Below are positions 16,714 through 25,078 of a stretch of 64,000 nt of DNA, one piece after another. The position numbers and the translations under genes are program-made. Each line of letters opens with the position of its first letter. Position 1 is the first letter of the stretch. This DNA is from Hymenobacter ruricola. GTDB taxonomy: Bacteria; Bacteroidota; Bacteroidia; Cytophagales; Hymenobacteraceae. The notes beneath the pieces were generated by a model, which saw nothing but the letters and a program-made list of their open reading frames with translations, had not been told where the DNA came from and made no database searches. The stretch spans positions 1-64,000 of the forward strand of contig NZ_JADQDM010000009.1 of the NCBI RefSeq assembly GCF_015694525.1, in the 5' to 3' direction.

Positions 16714-17536
16714 CGCCGCCGCATGCCGCGCCCAAAGCAAAGAAGCCATCGAGAAAATCAGCAAAGAGCTTGCCCTGACCGCCGAGGCCGGCAAGAGCAC
16801 GCTGGCGCTTTACAACATCTTCGGCTCGGTGCGGGTGGAGGGCTACGCGGGCAACAAAGTGCTGGTGGAAGCCACCAAAACCATTCGGGCCGACAACGCG
16901 GCCGCCCTGGAACAGGGCAAGAAGGAAGCCCAAGTAGGCTTCTACCAGCACGGCGACAGCGTGGTGGTGTACCTGACTGGTCCGCAGGACTCGCGCCCGC
17001 ACGACAACCACAACCGCTGGGACAATCGGGACCGCGACATCGACTACCGCTACGAGTTCGATTTTGTGGTGAAGGTGCCCTACGCCATGAACCTGCACGT
17101 GCGCACCATCAACAACGGCACCATGGAAGTGAAAGACGTCACGGGCCAGCTGTTCGTGGGCAACGTGAACGGCCCCATTACCCTCACCAACGTGCGGGGC
17201 ACCACCCGGGCCCACACCGTGAACGGCAACGTGGACGCCACTTACGCCGCCAACCCCAGCGGGGCATCATCTTACCACACCATCAACGGCAAAATCCGGG
17301 TGAAGTACCCGGCCGGCCTCGGCGCCAACCTGCACTTCAAGAGCATGCACGGCGAGTTTTACACCGACTTTCCGGACGCCGAAATTCTGCCGGCGCAAGT
17401 CACCAAAAACCAGGAAGGCAAAGGCGGCGGCACGGTGTACCGGCTGAGCAAAGACCAGGCCGTGCGCATCGGCAAAGGCGGCCCCGACTTCCGTTTCGAA
17501 ACCCTCAACGGCGACGTGACCGTCTCCAAACTTTAG
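16658..17536 (+). CDS. exported DUF4097 beta-helix protein (module 1, first)
   Basis: 292 residues with a signal peptide or possible lipobox near SAAACRAQ. The body carries the DUF4097 pattern of short beta strands: TLALYNIFGSVRVEGYAG, LHVRTINNGTMEVKDVTG, LFVGNVNGPITLTNVRG and AHTVNGNVDATY, expected to form a right-handed beta-helix. An inserted charged loop (about 105-130) is rich in Asp, Asn, His and Arg. Members are called putative adhesins without direct proof; the biochemical role is unknown. Translation is probably coupled to the anti-sigma gene, which it overlaps. Confidence 0.82.
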   Translation: MTRPLFRRSLSVFVLSLCSAAACRAQSKEAIEKISKELALTAEAGKSTLALYNIFGSVRVEGYAGNKVLVEATKTIRADNAAALEQGKKEAQVGFYQHGDSVVVYLTGPQDSRPHDNHNRWDNRDRDIDYRYEFDFVVKVPYAMNLHVRTINNGTMEVKDVTGQLFVGNVNGPITLTNVRGTTRAHTVNGNVDATYAANPSGASSYHTINGKIRVKYPAGLGANLHFKSMHGEFYTDFPDAEILPAQVTKNQEGKGGGTVYRLSKDQAVRIGKGGPDFRFETLNGDVTVSKL

Positions 17537-17554
17537 CTAATTCATTTCCTCACA

Positions 17555-18421
17555 ATGACTATTTTCCTTCGACTATCCCGCGCCCAACTGGCGCGCCGGC
17601 TCGCGCTGGCCCTGGTTTTCCTTAGCACTGCCCTGGCCGGCCAGGCCCAGGACGACAAAGACGCCAAAGAAAGCCTCACCGTGGCCCTGAGCGCGCCCGG
17701 CAAGCCCGGCACGCTGGAAGTGGGCCTCGTGAACGGCTTCATCCACGTGACCGGCTACGGCGGCAAAGACGTGGTGATTGACGCCAGCACCCGGCCCGCC
17801 AAGGCCAGCCGGCGCTCGCCCGAGCCCCCCACGCCGCCCGGCGGCATGAAGCGCCTCTCGTCGGTGAGCGGGCTGAACCTGACGGCTGAGGAGAAAAACA
17901 ACCACGTGGAAATCTCCACCCAGTCGCACGCCCACCCGGTCGACCTCACCATCCGGGTGCCGCAGAACTTCTCGCTGCAGCTCAGCACCGTCAACAACGG
18001 CGACATCATTGTGGAAAACGTGAACGGCCAGCTCGAAATTTCCAACGTGAACGGCGCCATTCAGCTCAACAACGTCTCCGGCTCGGCCGTGGCCAACACG
18101 GTGAACGGCAACCTCGTGGCCACCTTCAAAAGCGTGAACAACGGTGCGCCCATGGCCTTTTCCACCCTCAACGGCAAGGTCGACGTCACGTTCCCGTCCA
18201 ATGTCAAAGCCTCGCTGAAAATGAAATCGGAGCGCGGCGAAGTCTTCAGCGACTTCGACGTGGCCGTGGACAAAACGCCCGCCAAAGTGACCCGCACCTC
18301 GCAAAACGGCCTCACCCGCCTCAGCACCGACGACTGGACCTACGGCAAGGTGAACGGCGGCGGCGCCGAAGTGATGATGAAGACCTTCAACGGGAATATT
18401 TACCTGCGGAAAGTGAGGTAG
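17555..18421 (+). CDS. exported DUF4097 beta-helix protein (module 1, second)
   Basis: 288 residues. A signal peptide (about 1-32, ending LAGQAQ) precedes DUF4097 strands LEVGLVNGFIHVTGYGG, LQLSTVNNGDIIVENVNG, LEISNVNGAIQLNNVSG and VANTVNGNLVATF. A Pro-rich loop is inserted near residues 85-105. It starts 18 bp after the first DUF4097 gene, so it is very likely in the same operon as the sigma and anti-sigma genes. Function unknown; co-expression with an envelope sigma system suggests a periplasmic or surface role. Confidence 0.82.
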   Translation: MTIFLRLSRAQLARRLALALVFLSTALAGQAQDDKDAKESLTVALSAPGKPGTLEVGLVNGFIHVTGYGGKDVVIDASTRPAKASRRSPEPPTPPGGMKRLSSVSGLNLTAEEKNNHVEISTQSHAHPVDLTIRVPQNFSLQLSTVNNGDIIVENVNGQLEISNVNGAIQLNNVSGSAVANTVNGNLVATFKSVNNGAPMAFSTLNGKVDVTFPSNVKASLKMKSERGEVFSDFDVAVDKTPAKVTRTSQNGLTRLSTDDWTYGKVNGGGAEVMMKTFNGNIYLRKVR

Positions 18422-18446
18422 GCGTTAATTGGCAATAAGCAAAAAC

Positions 18447-18544
18447 CAGAACGTCATGTCGAGCTTGTCGAGACATCTCGCGTGCCAGAGTAATTGATTA
18501 CTTCGGCACGCGAGATGTCTCGACAAGCTCGACATGACGTTCTG
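18447..18544. repeat. long inverted repeat, family A copy 3
   Basis: Perfect ~40-nt arms from CAGAACGTCATGTCGAGCTT to TCTCGCGTGCC pair around an 18-nt loop with TAATTGATTA. It sits between the convergent genes ending at 18421 and 18583, where it could also end transcripts. Confidence 0.95.
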
Positions 18545-18582
18545 ATGTTAGGCTTTTATCTAACCCGGCTCAGCCAGGCTTT

Positions 18583-21345
18583 CTATCGCACCACTAGGCG
18601 GCTGGTGGCGCCATCGGAAGCGCGCAGCAGGTAGAGGCCCACCTGCAGCCCGCGCACATCCAGCCGGTCGGTGGCGGTGGGCAGTTGGCGCACGGTGCGG
18701 CCGAGGCCATCGAGCAGCGCACCAGACACCGGGCGGCTCAGCAGCACGGTGGCATCATTCGCAGCCGGGTTGGGGTAGCAATACAGGGCAGCGGGAGCGT
18801 TGAGGCCGTTTTTGGTGCTGCTCACCAGGCCGCGTAGGCCAATTTGGTATACGGCCACGGTGCTGCTCACTTCGTTGGCCAGCAGCAGGAGTGGGGCGCC
18901 GGTGGGGCTGTTGGCGGCCGACACGAACACGAGGCCTTCGGGGCCCTGGTCGCCGGCGCCGGTGGTCAGGCTGCGGTTGTTAATGTACTGCACCAGGCGC
19001 GGGTTGGCCGGGTCGTTCACGTTCAGAATCAGCACGCCGCCCTGGCGCTCCAGGCTCACGAAGGCGTACACCGTGTCGCGAATCATACCAGTGGTGGTGC
19101 CTTCGGGCTCGGGGCCTTTGTCGTCGGAGCGGTTTTTTCGCACGGGGTTGCCGGTGGTGTTGCTGGCGTTGAAGATGCTGCCAAACGCGGCGTCGGTGCT
19201 GGTGAGGCGTTCGAGCAGGTCGCCGCTGTCGTGCACCAGCGCGCCGGTGCCGGCATTCAGAATGCTGAACGAGCGGCCGCCGAAGGCATAAATCTGGTCG
19301 AAGTCGCCGTCGCCATCGGTGTCGCCCAGCTTGTTGGTCACGTTCAGCCGGCCCAGGGCGCTGGTGTTTTTCAGCAGGGCGGCCTGCGGGAAAGCGGTGG
19401 GGTCGAGCACGTAGCCGGCATCGCCGAGGCGGTTTACCTCGTTCATGCCGGTGTATTCGCGGGCATCGCCCTCGTTGGCCGTGATGAGGTAGCGGCCGCC
19501 GCCCAGCGCCGCCGGCAGCTCAAAGCTGGCAATGGCGTCGGGCTGGCGCATGCCGCGCACGGGCCAGTTGGCCAGCAGCACATCGGCGGCCTGGTCGGAG
19601 GCATCGAAGCTGAAACCGGGCTGGCTGTGGTCCTGGTAGCCCACGGGCCGCAGGCCGGTGAACTGCATGGTGGCCAAGTCGAGCGTGGCCAGGGCGTTGT
19701 TTTCCTGCAAGCTGATGTAGGCCGTGCGCGAGTCGGCCGAAACCGCCACGTACTCCGGCTCCAGGTCCTGCGCCACGGTGCTGGGCGTGCCCGCCGGCCC
19801 GCCGTAGATGCGGATGCCGGCCGTGCGCAGCGCCGCAGCCTGTGAGTTGTAACTGCTGAAATCCAGCGTGGTGACGCGGGCCTGGGTGACGGCCGCGATG
19901 CCGCCGGTCATATCCACCACCGACACCGAGCCGAGCGGGTCGTCGGTGTAGGCTTGGTTGGGTTCGCCCTCGTTGGCGGTGATGACGTAGCGGCCATCGG
20001 GCGAGAAAGTGACCATATCGGGCATGGCGCCGGCCGTGACCTGCTTGATGAAGGTGCCGTTCTGGTCGAAGAAGACGATGCTGCCGTTTTGCTGCGGCGC
20101 GGCGTTTTCCACGGCGCAGGCCACCAGTCCGTTGCGCACCGCCACCGAGTTGATGCCGCCGTACGGCGCCATGCTGATGGACGCCACCGAGGTGAGCGCG
20201 CCCGGCGTGCTGAAGTTGAGAATATCCAGCTTGCCGCCCACGGAATTGGCCACGTACAGCCGCTGCGTGGTGGGGTCGTGGGCCACGATTTCGGCCGAAT
20301 TGGTACCGCTGACGCCGTTCTGGTAGCTGCCCAGCAGGTTCAGGCGCAGGTTGCCGGTGCGGGCCGGTGCCTGCGCGTCGTTGTCCTTGATGAACACCAG
20401 AAACTCCGTGGCCCCGGCCGTTAGAGTAGCATTAACCGGATTTTGCAGGCGCACCGTGAAGTATTCGGCCGCTTCCGCCGTGGCATCATCTATAATAGGA
20501 AGCGTGAGCGTGGCCGTGGTGCTGCCCGGCGCGAAGGTGATGGTCTGCGTGGTGGCAAAGGTGAAGTCGGCGCCGGCCGTGGCCGTGCCCAGCGGCGCCA
20601 CAATGGCTTGCACCGTGCTGGCCGTGGCGTTGGCGTTGCGAAGGCTGAGCGGCAGGGCCACCGTGCCCGCGTTTTCGGTCACGATGAGCGGCGTGGCGGC
20701 GCCGGTGAAACCCAGGTCGGGCACCACCGCAGCAGCGCTTTGGCCCAGGCTGATTTCGTCGAAAGCCACCCAGTCGTCGTTGCCGTTCTGGCGCACGGCC
20801 AGGCGCAGGCGGGCGTGGGTGCTGCCGGCCGGCACGGGCACCGTGACGGTGGTCCAGGCCGCGGTGTTCTTGTTAAGCTGCGTGTAGGTGCGCGGGATGG
20901 GCCAAGTGGTGCCGTTATCAAACCGCACCACGTAGGCCAGCGAGTCGGGCGTATCGAACCCCGTGCTGTTGTATTTGAAGGTAACCGTATTGGCCGCCGT
21001 GGCGCCCGTGGCAATGGCCACCGGCGCGAAATCCAGGTAGTGCCAGATACTTAGGTTGTTGGTGAGCGGGCCTTCCAAATCGCGCCCGCCCCACAGGTTG
21101 GCGCCGGCCGAGGGCGTGGTGACCGTGACCCCGGTGCCGGCCGTGCCGATGGTGGTAAGCACGCCCCACTGGTCGGTGGCGGCGAGGTCGTTGTACGTGG
21201 CCGGGGTGGGGGTGAAGGCCCAGGTATCGGCGGCGCTGCCCTCGAAACTTTGGGCCACGGACTGCGCCTGGGCAGTGGTGCCCGCCACGCTCATAGCCAG
21301 CGTGAAGGCGATGGAAACACGAGAAAAGTAAGCGTGTAAGGGCAT
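18583..21345 (-). CDS. choice-of-anchor I family protein with Calx-beta-like domain and T9SS tail
   Basis: 920 residues. A signal peptide (about 1-28, ending TTAQAQ) precedes an N-terminal jelly-roll (30-205), a Calx-beta-like domain (about 215-325: ATAGADFTFATTQTITFAPG and DDATAEAAEYFTVRLQNP), and a long beta-propeller of the choice-of-anchor I family (about 335-845; NEGEPNQAY, LEPEYVAVSAD, TANEGDAREY, DTDGDGDFD). The last ~75 residues (starting YCYPNPAANDATV) are a T9SS sorting domain. Some relatives were annotated as alkaline-phosphatase-like, but no catalytic activity can be inferred here. It is inserted between, and opposite to, the two sigma modules. Confidence 0.85.
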   Translation of the reverse strand: MPLHAYFSRVSIAFTLAMSVAGTTAQAQSVAQSFEGSAADTWAFTPTPATYNDLAATDQWGVLTTIGTAGTGVTVTTPSAGANLWGGRDLEGPLTNNLSIWHYLDFAPVAIATGATAANTVTFKYNSTGFDTPDSLAYVVRFDNGTTWPIPRTYTQLNKNTAAWTTVTVPVPAGSTHARLRLAVRQNGNDDWVAFDEISLGQSAAAVVPDLGFTGAATPLIVTENAGTVALPLSLRNANATASTVQAIVAPLGTATAGADFTFATTQTITFAPGSTTATLTLPIIDDATAEAAEYFTVRLQNPVNATLTAGATEFLVFIKDNDAQAPARTGNLRLNLLGSYQNGVSGTNSAEIVAHDPTTQRLYVANSVGGKLDILNFSTPGALTSVASISMAPYGGINSVAVRNGLVACAVENAAPQQNGSIVFFDQNGTFIKQVTAGAMPDMVTFSPDGRYVITANEGEPNQAYTDDPLGSVSVVDMTGGIAAVTQARVTTLDFSSYNSQAAALRTAGIRIYGGPAGTPSTVAQDLEPEYVAVSADSRTAYISLQENNALATLDLATMQFTGLRPVGYQDHSQPGFSFDASDQAADVLLANWPVRGMRQPDAIASFELPAALGGGRYLITANEGDAREYTGMNEVNRLGDAGYVLDPTAFPQAALLKNTSALGRLNVTNKLGDTDGDGDFDQIYAFGGRSFSILNAGTGALVHDSGDLLERLTSTDAAFGSIFNASNTTGNPVRKNRSDDKGPEPEGTTTGMIRDTVYAFVSLERQGGVLILNVNDPANPRLVQYINNRSLTTGAGDQGPEGLVFVSAANSPTGAPLLLLANEVSSTVAVYQIGLRGLVSSTKNGLNAPAALYCYPNPAANDATVLLSRPVSGALLDGLGRTVRQLPTATDRLDVRGLQVGLYLLRASDGATSRLVVR

Positions 21346-21525
21346 GGAATAAGCTTGGGTGAATAATCAGCCAAAACTATTGCCGTGCCATTACCCCAAC
21401 ATTACAAGCGAGTTACCGAATTACTTGGCCTTGCTTTAGGCGTCGCTGCCAAATTTTTTTCAGCACCTTGTAACGAATAGGCCAAGTCCCGGTACTCCTT
21501 GCACCTCACCCCAAAACACCCACCC

Positions 21526-22080
21526 GTGACCCTCACGAGTACGAGCGACGAAGAACTAATGGCCGCCGTGCGCGCCGATGACCTGGACCAACTCGTGCCC
21601 TTGTTCGAGCGCTACCACGGGCCCTTGTTCAACTACCTCACCCGCCTCACCAACGACCGCGAAACCGGCGAAGACCTCACCCAAACCGTGTTCGAGCGCA
21701 TTCTCAAATACCGCAGCAGCTACCAGCCCACGCAGCCCTTCAAGGCCTGGGTGTACCAGATGGCCCGCAACGTGCACGCCGACTACTGGCAGCGCCAGCA
21801 GAAGCTGCGCGCCGCCGATGCCGACGTGGAGGACGTGGAACGCACCGGCGCCCTGCGCGGCGCGGCCTTCTCCCAAATGCGCGTCAGCAACCACCACGAT
21901 GACCTGCACGAAGCCCTGAACCTGCTGCCCGCCCCGCAGCGCGAAATCCTGGTGCTGAACCGCTTCCAGGGCTTCGGTTACGAGGAAATCGGCCAGCTGC
22001 TGGGCTGCACCGCCGAAGCCGCCCGGGTGAAAGCCCACCGCGCCCTGCAAGCGTTGCGCAAAATCTATTTCGCCAATTGA
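21526..22080 (+). CDS. ECF-type RNA polymerase sigma factor (module 2)
   Basis: 184 residues. Region 2 has LFERYHGPLFNYLTRL, DLTQTVFERILKYRSSYQ and FKAWVYQMARNVHADY. Region 4 has LPAPQREILVLNRFQGFGYE, then EIGQLLGCTAEAARVKAHRA. The GTG at 21526 is preferred over an upstream TTG at 21499 because it leaves a normal short N-terminus. The anti-sigma gene begins 4 bp after the stop. The sequence is clearly related to the sigma factor at 15242 but not nearly identical, so the modules are old duplicates or separate acquisitions. Confidence 0.9.
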   Translation: MTLTSTSDEELMAAVRADDLDQLVPLFERYHGPLFNYLTRLTNDRETGEDLTQTVFERILKYRSSYQPTQPFKAWVYQMARNVHADYWQRQQKLRAADADVEDVERTGALRGAAFSQMRVSNHHDDLHEALNLLPAPQREILVLNRFQGFGYEEIGQLLGCTAEAARVKAHRALQALRKIYFAN

Positions 22081-22084
22081 GACC

Positions 22085-22921
22085 ATGAAAACGCCCGAAC
22101 TATCTGCCTGCCACGAGCTCGAAACGCTGCTGCCGGCCTACGTCGAGCGCAGCTTGCCCGCCGCCGAGGCCCAGCGCGTGGCCGCCCACCTGCCCACCTG
22201 CCTCAGTTGCCAGCTGCAAGTAACCCAGCTTCGCGCTCTCACGGATGACTTGGATGCAGCCCTGCCCGAAGTGCCCCGCACCGCCCTGCGCGCCAATTTC
22301 ATGGCCCTGCTGGAGCAGGAAAAGCAACTGCTGAAACCTGCCGTGGCGCCCGCCGCGCCGGTTCAGCCCGAAGCCAAAGAAGCCAAAATGGTATCGATGT
22401 GGCCCACGGCCCTGGCCAACGGCTGGATGCGCATTGCCGCCAGCATCGTCCTCATCGCCGCTGGCGTGCTGCTGGGCCGCAACCTGAGCTGGAAGGACGG
22501 CGAGAGCAGCAGCGTGGCCACCAACGCCAAGCCGGCCCCGGCCGAACTGGCCCAGTCCATGCGCCAGGCTTCGGCCAGCGACCGGATTCAGCTGGTGAGC
22601 AATACCAGCAAGCAAACCGAGCCCGGCGACCCCACCGTGCAGGTGCTGCTCAACACGCTCAACTTCGACGCCAGCCCCAACGTGCGGCTGGCCGCTTGCG
22701 AGGCCCTCTACCGCCTGCGCGAAGACCCGCAGGTGCGCGAAGGCCTGGTGCACTCGCTGTCCATCCAAACCGACCCCAACGTGCAGATTACGCTGATTGA
22801 CATGGTGGTAGCCATGCGCGTGCGCCGTGCCGTGCCGCAGCTTGAGAAGCTCTCGAAGCGCGCCGACGCCTTGCCCGTGGTGCGCGCCCAAGCCGAAGCC
22901 GGCATCGGCAAACTGATTTAG
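22085..22921 (+). CDS. membrane anti-sigma factor with zinc-finger and HEAT repeats (module 2)
   Basis: 278 residues with the same plan as the protein at 15802: zf-HC2 ligands Cys9, His35, Cys39 and Cys42 (HLPTCLSC), a Pro/Ala linker, one transmembrane helix (about 114-132), then HEAT-like repeats (about 175-270: NTLNFDASPNVRLAACEALY, EDPQVREGLVHSL). The motifs NVRLA..EAL and EDP.VREGLVH.L are shared with module 1, showing common descent. Predicted role: membrane anti-sigma factor for the sigma encoded just upstream. Confidence 0.87.
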   Translation: MKTPELSACHELETLLPAYVERSLPAAEAQRVAAHLPTCLSCQLQVTQLRALTDDLDAALPEVPRTALRANFMALLEQEKQLLKPAVAPAAPVQPEAKEAKMVSMWPTALANGWMRIAASIVLIAAGVLLGRNLSWKDGESSSVATNAKPAPAELAQSMRQASASDRIQLVSNTSKQTEPGDPTVQVLLNTLNFDASPNVRLAACEALYRLREDPQVREGLVHSLSIQTDPNVQITLIDMVVAMRVRRAVPQLEKLSKRADALPVVRAQAEAGIGKLI

Positions 22922-22946
22922 CAGAACGTCATGGCCAGTAATAGAA

Positions 22947-23040
22947 CGTCATGTCGAGCGCAGTCGAGACATCTCGCGTGCTGCCGCTAATCAATGAATA
23001 CTGCCACAAGCGAGATGTCTCGACTGCGCTCGACATGACG
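22947..23040. repeat. long inverted repeat, family A copy 4, inside sigma module 2
   Basis: Arms CGTCATGTCGAGCGCAGTCG... and ...CGACTGCGCTCGACATGACG pair around a ~30-nt loop. The variable GCAG/CTGC core differs from the other copies, but both arms carry the change. It lies between the anti-sigma gene and the first DUF4097 gene of module 2. A short truncated repeat start (GCAGAACGTCATGG) precedes it at 22921-22934. Confidence 0.93.
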
Positions 23041-23144
23041 GCTGAACTTCACTTTCACCCTCCTTTTCTCACCTCTTTTTCTGCACGCGGCGCCGGCCCC
23101 TTGGTGCCGCGCCGGTACCTCACTTGCTTAATCTTCCCCTTATT

Positions 23145-23912
23145 ATGAACAAGTTCTTATTGTTTGCCCTAACGGGCACTCTGGCAGTCCAGGTGGCCAA
23201 CGCCCAGGAATTCAAAACCAAAATCGGCGGCAAAGACCGCAAAGTCGTGCTCGAAATGCAGGGCAGCGACATCACCGTGGAAGGCATCGGCGGCGACGAG
23301 CTAGTGATTCGCGGCAACGGCTTCGAGGAAGCGCCCAAGCGCGCCGAGGGCCTGCGCCCCATCTACAACTCGGCCGTGGATAACACCAAAATCGGCCTTT
23401 CGGTGACGCAGACCGACAACACGGTGCGCATCGTGCGGGCTTCGCGCCGCGACGCCAGCTACGTTATTCAGGTGCCCAAAGGCGTGAGCGTGCAGTACAA
23501 CCAAACCAACTGGAACGGCGGCGACCTGACGGTGCGCGACGTGGCCGGCGACCTGGAACTGAACGTGAAAAACGGCGACATCAAGCTCACCAACGTGACC
23601 GGCCCCGTGGTGGCCAACACCGTGAGCGGGGACATTCAGGTGCGATTTGCTCCGATGCGGCAGGGCCCCAGCTCCATCTCCACGGTGAGCGGCGACGTGG
23701 ACGTGAGCATGCCCTCGAACACCAAATCGACGCTACACCTGCGCTCGGTGTCGGGCGAAGTGTACACTGATTTTGACTTGACCATGGGCAGCAAGGGCGA
23801 CAACATGCAGCACATCGGCGGGCAGGTGGTAGACGGCACCATCAACGGCGGCGGCAACTCGGTGTCGCTCAAGACGGTGAGCGGCGACATTTTCGTCCGC
23901 AAGGCCAAGTAG
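23145..23912 (+). CDS. exported DUF4097 beta-helix protein (module 2, first)
   Basis: 255 residues with a signal peptide (1-19, ending QVANAQ). DUF4097 strand repeats follow: VLEMQGSDITVEGIGGDEL, LTVRDVAGDLELNVKNGDIK, LTNVTGPVVANTVSGDIQVR, ISTVSGDVDVSMP and LKTVSGDIFVRKAK. ATG at 23145 is chosen because it opens the signal peptide; the frame extends to a TTG at 23124. A family-A repeat separates it from the anti-sigma gene and a family-B repeat follows the stop within a few bases. Confidence 0.82.
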   Translation: MNKFLLFALTGTLAVQVANAQEFKTKIGGKDRKVVLEMQGSDITVEGIGGDELVIRGNGFEEAPKRAEGLRPIYNSAVDNTKIGLSVTQTDNTVRIVRASRRDASYVIQVPKGVSVQYNQTNWNGGDLTVRDVAGDLELNVKNGDIKLTNVTGPVVANTVSGDIQVRFAPMRQGPSSISTVSGDVDVSMPSNTKSTLHLRSVSGEVYTDFDLTMGSKGDNMQHIGGQVVDGTINGGGNSVSLKTVSGDIFVRKAK

Positions 23913-23914
23913 GC

Positions 23915-23996
23915 AGGCTGTAGCGCGGACTCTGCGAGTCCGCGTCTGGGCGAACGTTCTGCCATGCGCGGACTCGCAGAGTCCACGCTACAGCCT
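23915..23996. repeat. double-hairpin inverted repeat, family B copy 1
   Basis: Arms AGGCTGTAGCGCGGACTCTG... and ...CAGAGTCCACGCTACAGCCT pair over about 29 nt. Each arm is itself a hairpin (GCGGACTCTGCGAGTCCGC), so two alternative folds exist. The loop contains GGGCGAACGTTC. It lies between the two DUF4097 genes of module 2. Confidence 0.9.
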
Positions 23997-24053
23997 ACCA
24001 CGGCGTTCATGTGCACTGAAAATAACCTTTCCCTTCTGCAAAACTCCATCCTC

Positions 24054-24788
24054 ATGCGCCGCTTCCTGTTCTTCCTCCTGTTGCTTGCCACCGCCGGCGC
24101 CCAGTCAGCTTTCGCCCAGAAAACCCTCGAAAAAAGCGTGAGCCTTGCCAAAGGCCAGCGCCTGTACCTCAACCTCAAGCAGGCCAGCAGCATCCGCATC
24201 CACGCCGGCGCCGGCGGCAAAATGACGCTGAAAGCCTCCGTCAGCATCAACCAAAACCACTTGAACGATGCCCTGCTGCTCGGCACCGAGCAAAGCGGTG
24301 AGGAAGTGAAGGTGACTTCGGAGTTCGACAAGGAAATGCTGCGCCAAGCCCAGCCCGGCGACTGCCCCACCGGCGGCTCCTACTACGGCGACACCTACAT
24401 CAGCAACGGCAAGGCTCAGGACCGCGACGGCAACCACATCAGCCAGGTGTGTGCCGTGATTGAATACGACATCACGGTACCGGCCGACGTGAACCTGCGC
24501 GTGAGCACCCTCAGCGGCAACATCGACATCGCGGGCCTTACCGGGCCCATCGAAGCCAAGTCGCTGAGCGGCTTCGTGGACGTTGCCTGGTCCGCTAGCC
24601 AGGGCGCCGAGCTGGCCCTGAAAACCATCACCGGTGAGGTGTACACCGACCAGGAAATTGCCTTCACCTCGGAGCCCAAGAAAAACCCCCTGGTGGGCTA
24701 CCAGATACGCGGCACGCTGAAGGGCAGCGGCCCGCTCGTTAAGCTCGAATCCATCAGCAACGACGTGTATTTCCGCAAGCGGAAGTAA
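24054..24788 (+). CDS. exported DUF4097-like protein (module 2, second)
   Basis: 244 residues. A signal peptide (about 1-22, ending SAFAQ) precedes a beta-rich body with VSLAKGQRLYLNLKQASSIR, VNLRVSTLSGNIDIAGLTG, IEAKSLSGFVDVAW, LKTITGEVYTD and LESISNDVYFRKRK, a more divergent version of the DUF4097 pattern. A central insertion carries two cysteines (GDCPTGGSYYGD, SQVCAV) that could form a disulfide. The ATG at 24054 opens the signal peptide; the longer frame upstream only reads through the inverted repeat. Function unknown. Confidence 0.78.
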   Translation: MRRFLFFLLLLATAGAQSAFAQKTLEKSVSLAKGQRLYLNLKQASSIRIHAGAGGKMTLKASVSINQNHLNDALLLGTEQSGEEVKVTSEFDKEMLRQAQPGDCPTGGSYYGDTYISNGKAQDRDGNHISQVCAVIEYDITVPADVNLRVSTLSGNIDIAGLTGPIEAKSLSGFVDVAWSASQGAELALKTITGEVYTDQEIAFTSEPKKNPLVGYQIRGTLKGSGPLVKLESISNDVYFRKRK

Positions 24789-25078
24789 CCATTCGACACA
24801 ACGGGAGTTTCCGCGCAAAAGAGAGCCTGCCTGGTTTTCTGGATGAACAAATGCGCCTAAAATTCAGCTGGTTGGGATGGTGATATAAAGCAATGGGAGT
24901 GGGGCACCCCGGGGCGCTGGTCTGCAAGCCGGCGCTTTGGGAGTAGCGGTTTTAGTCTGGTTTTGGTGAGTGAAAACAGCCTTATGAACCCGCCCCGTCC
25001 CGTTGTTTTTACCGCTTCGCAAGCAACGCTGTGACTATTAGGTACTCCTTGTGGCCTCGTTCTTTTCATTCCCGCTCT

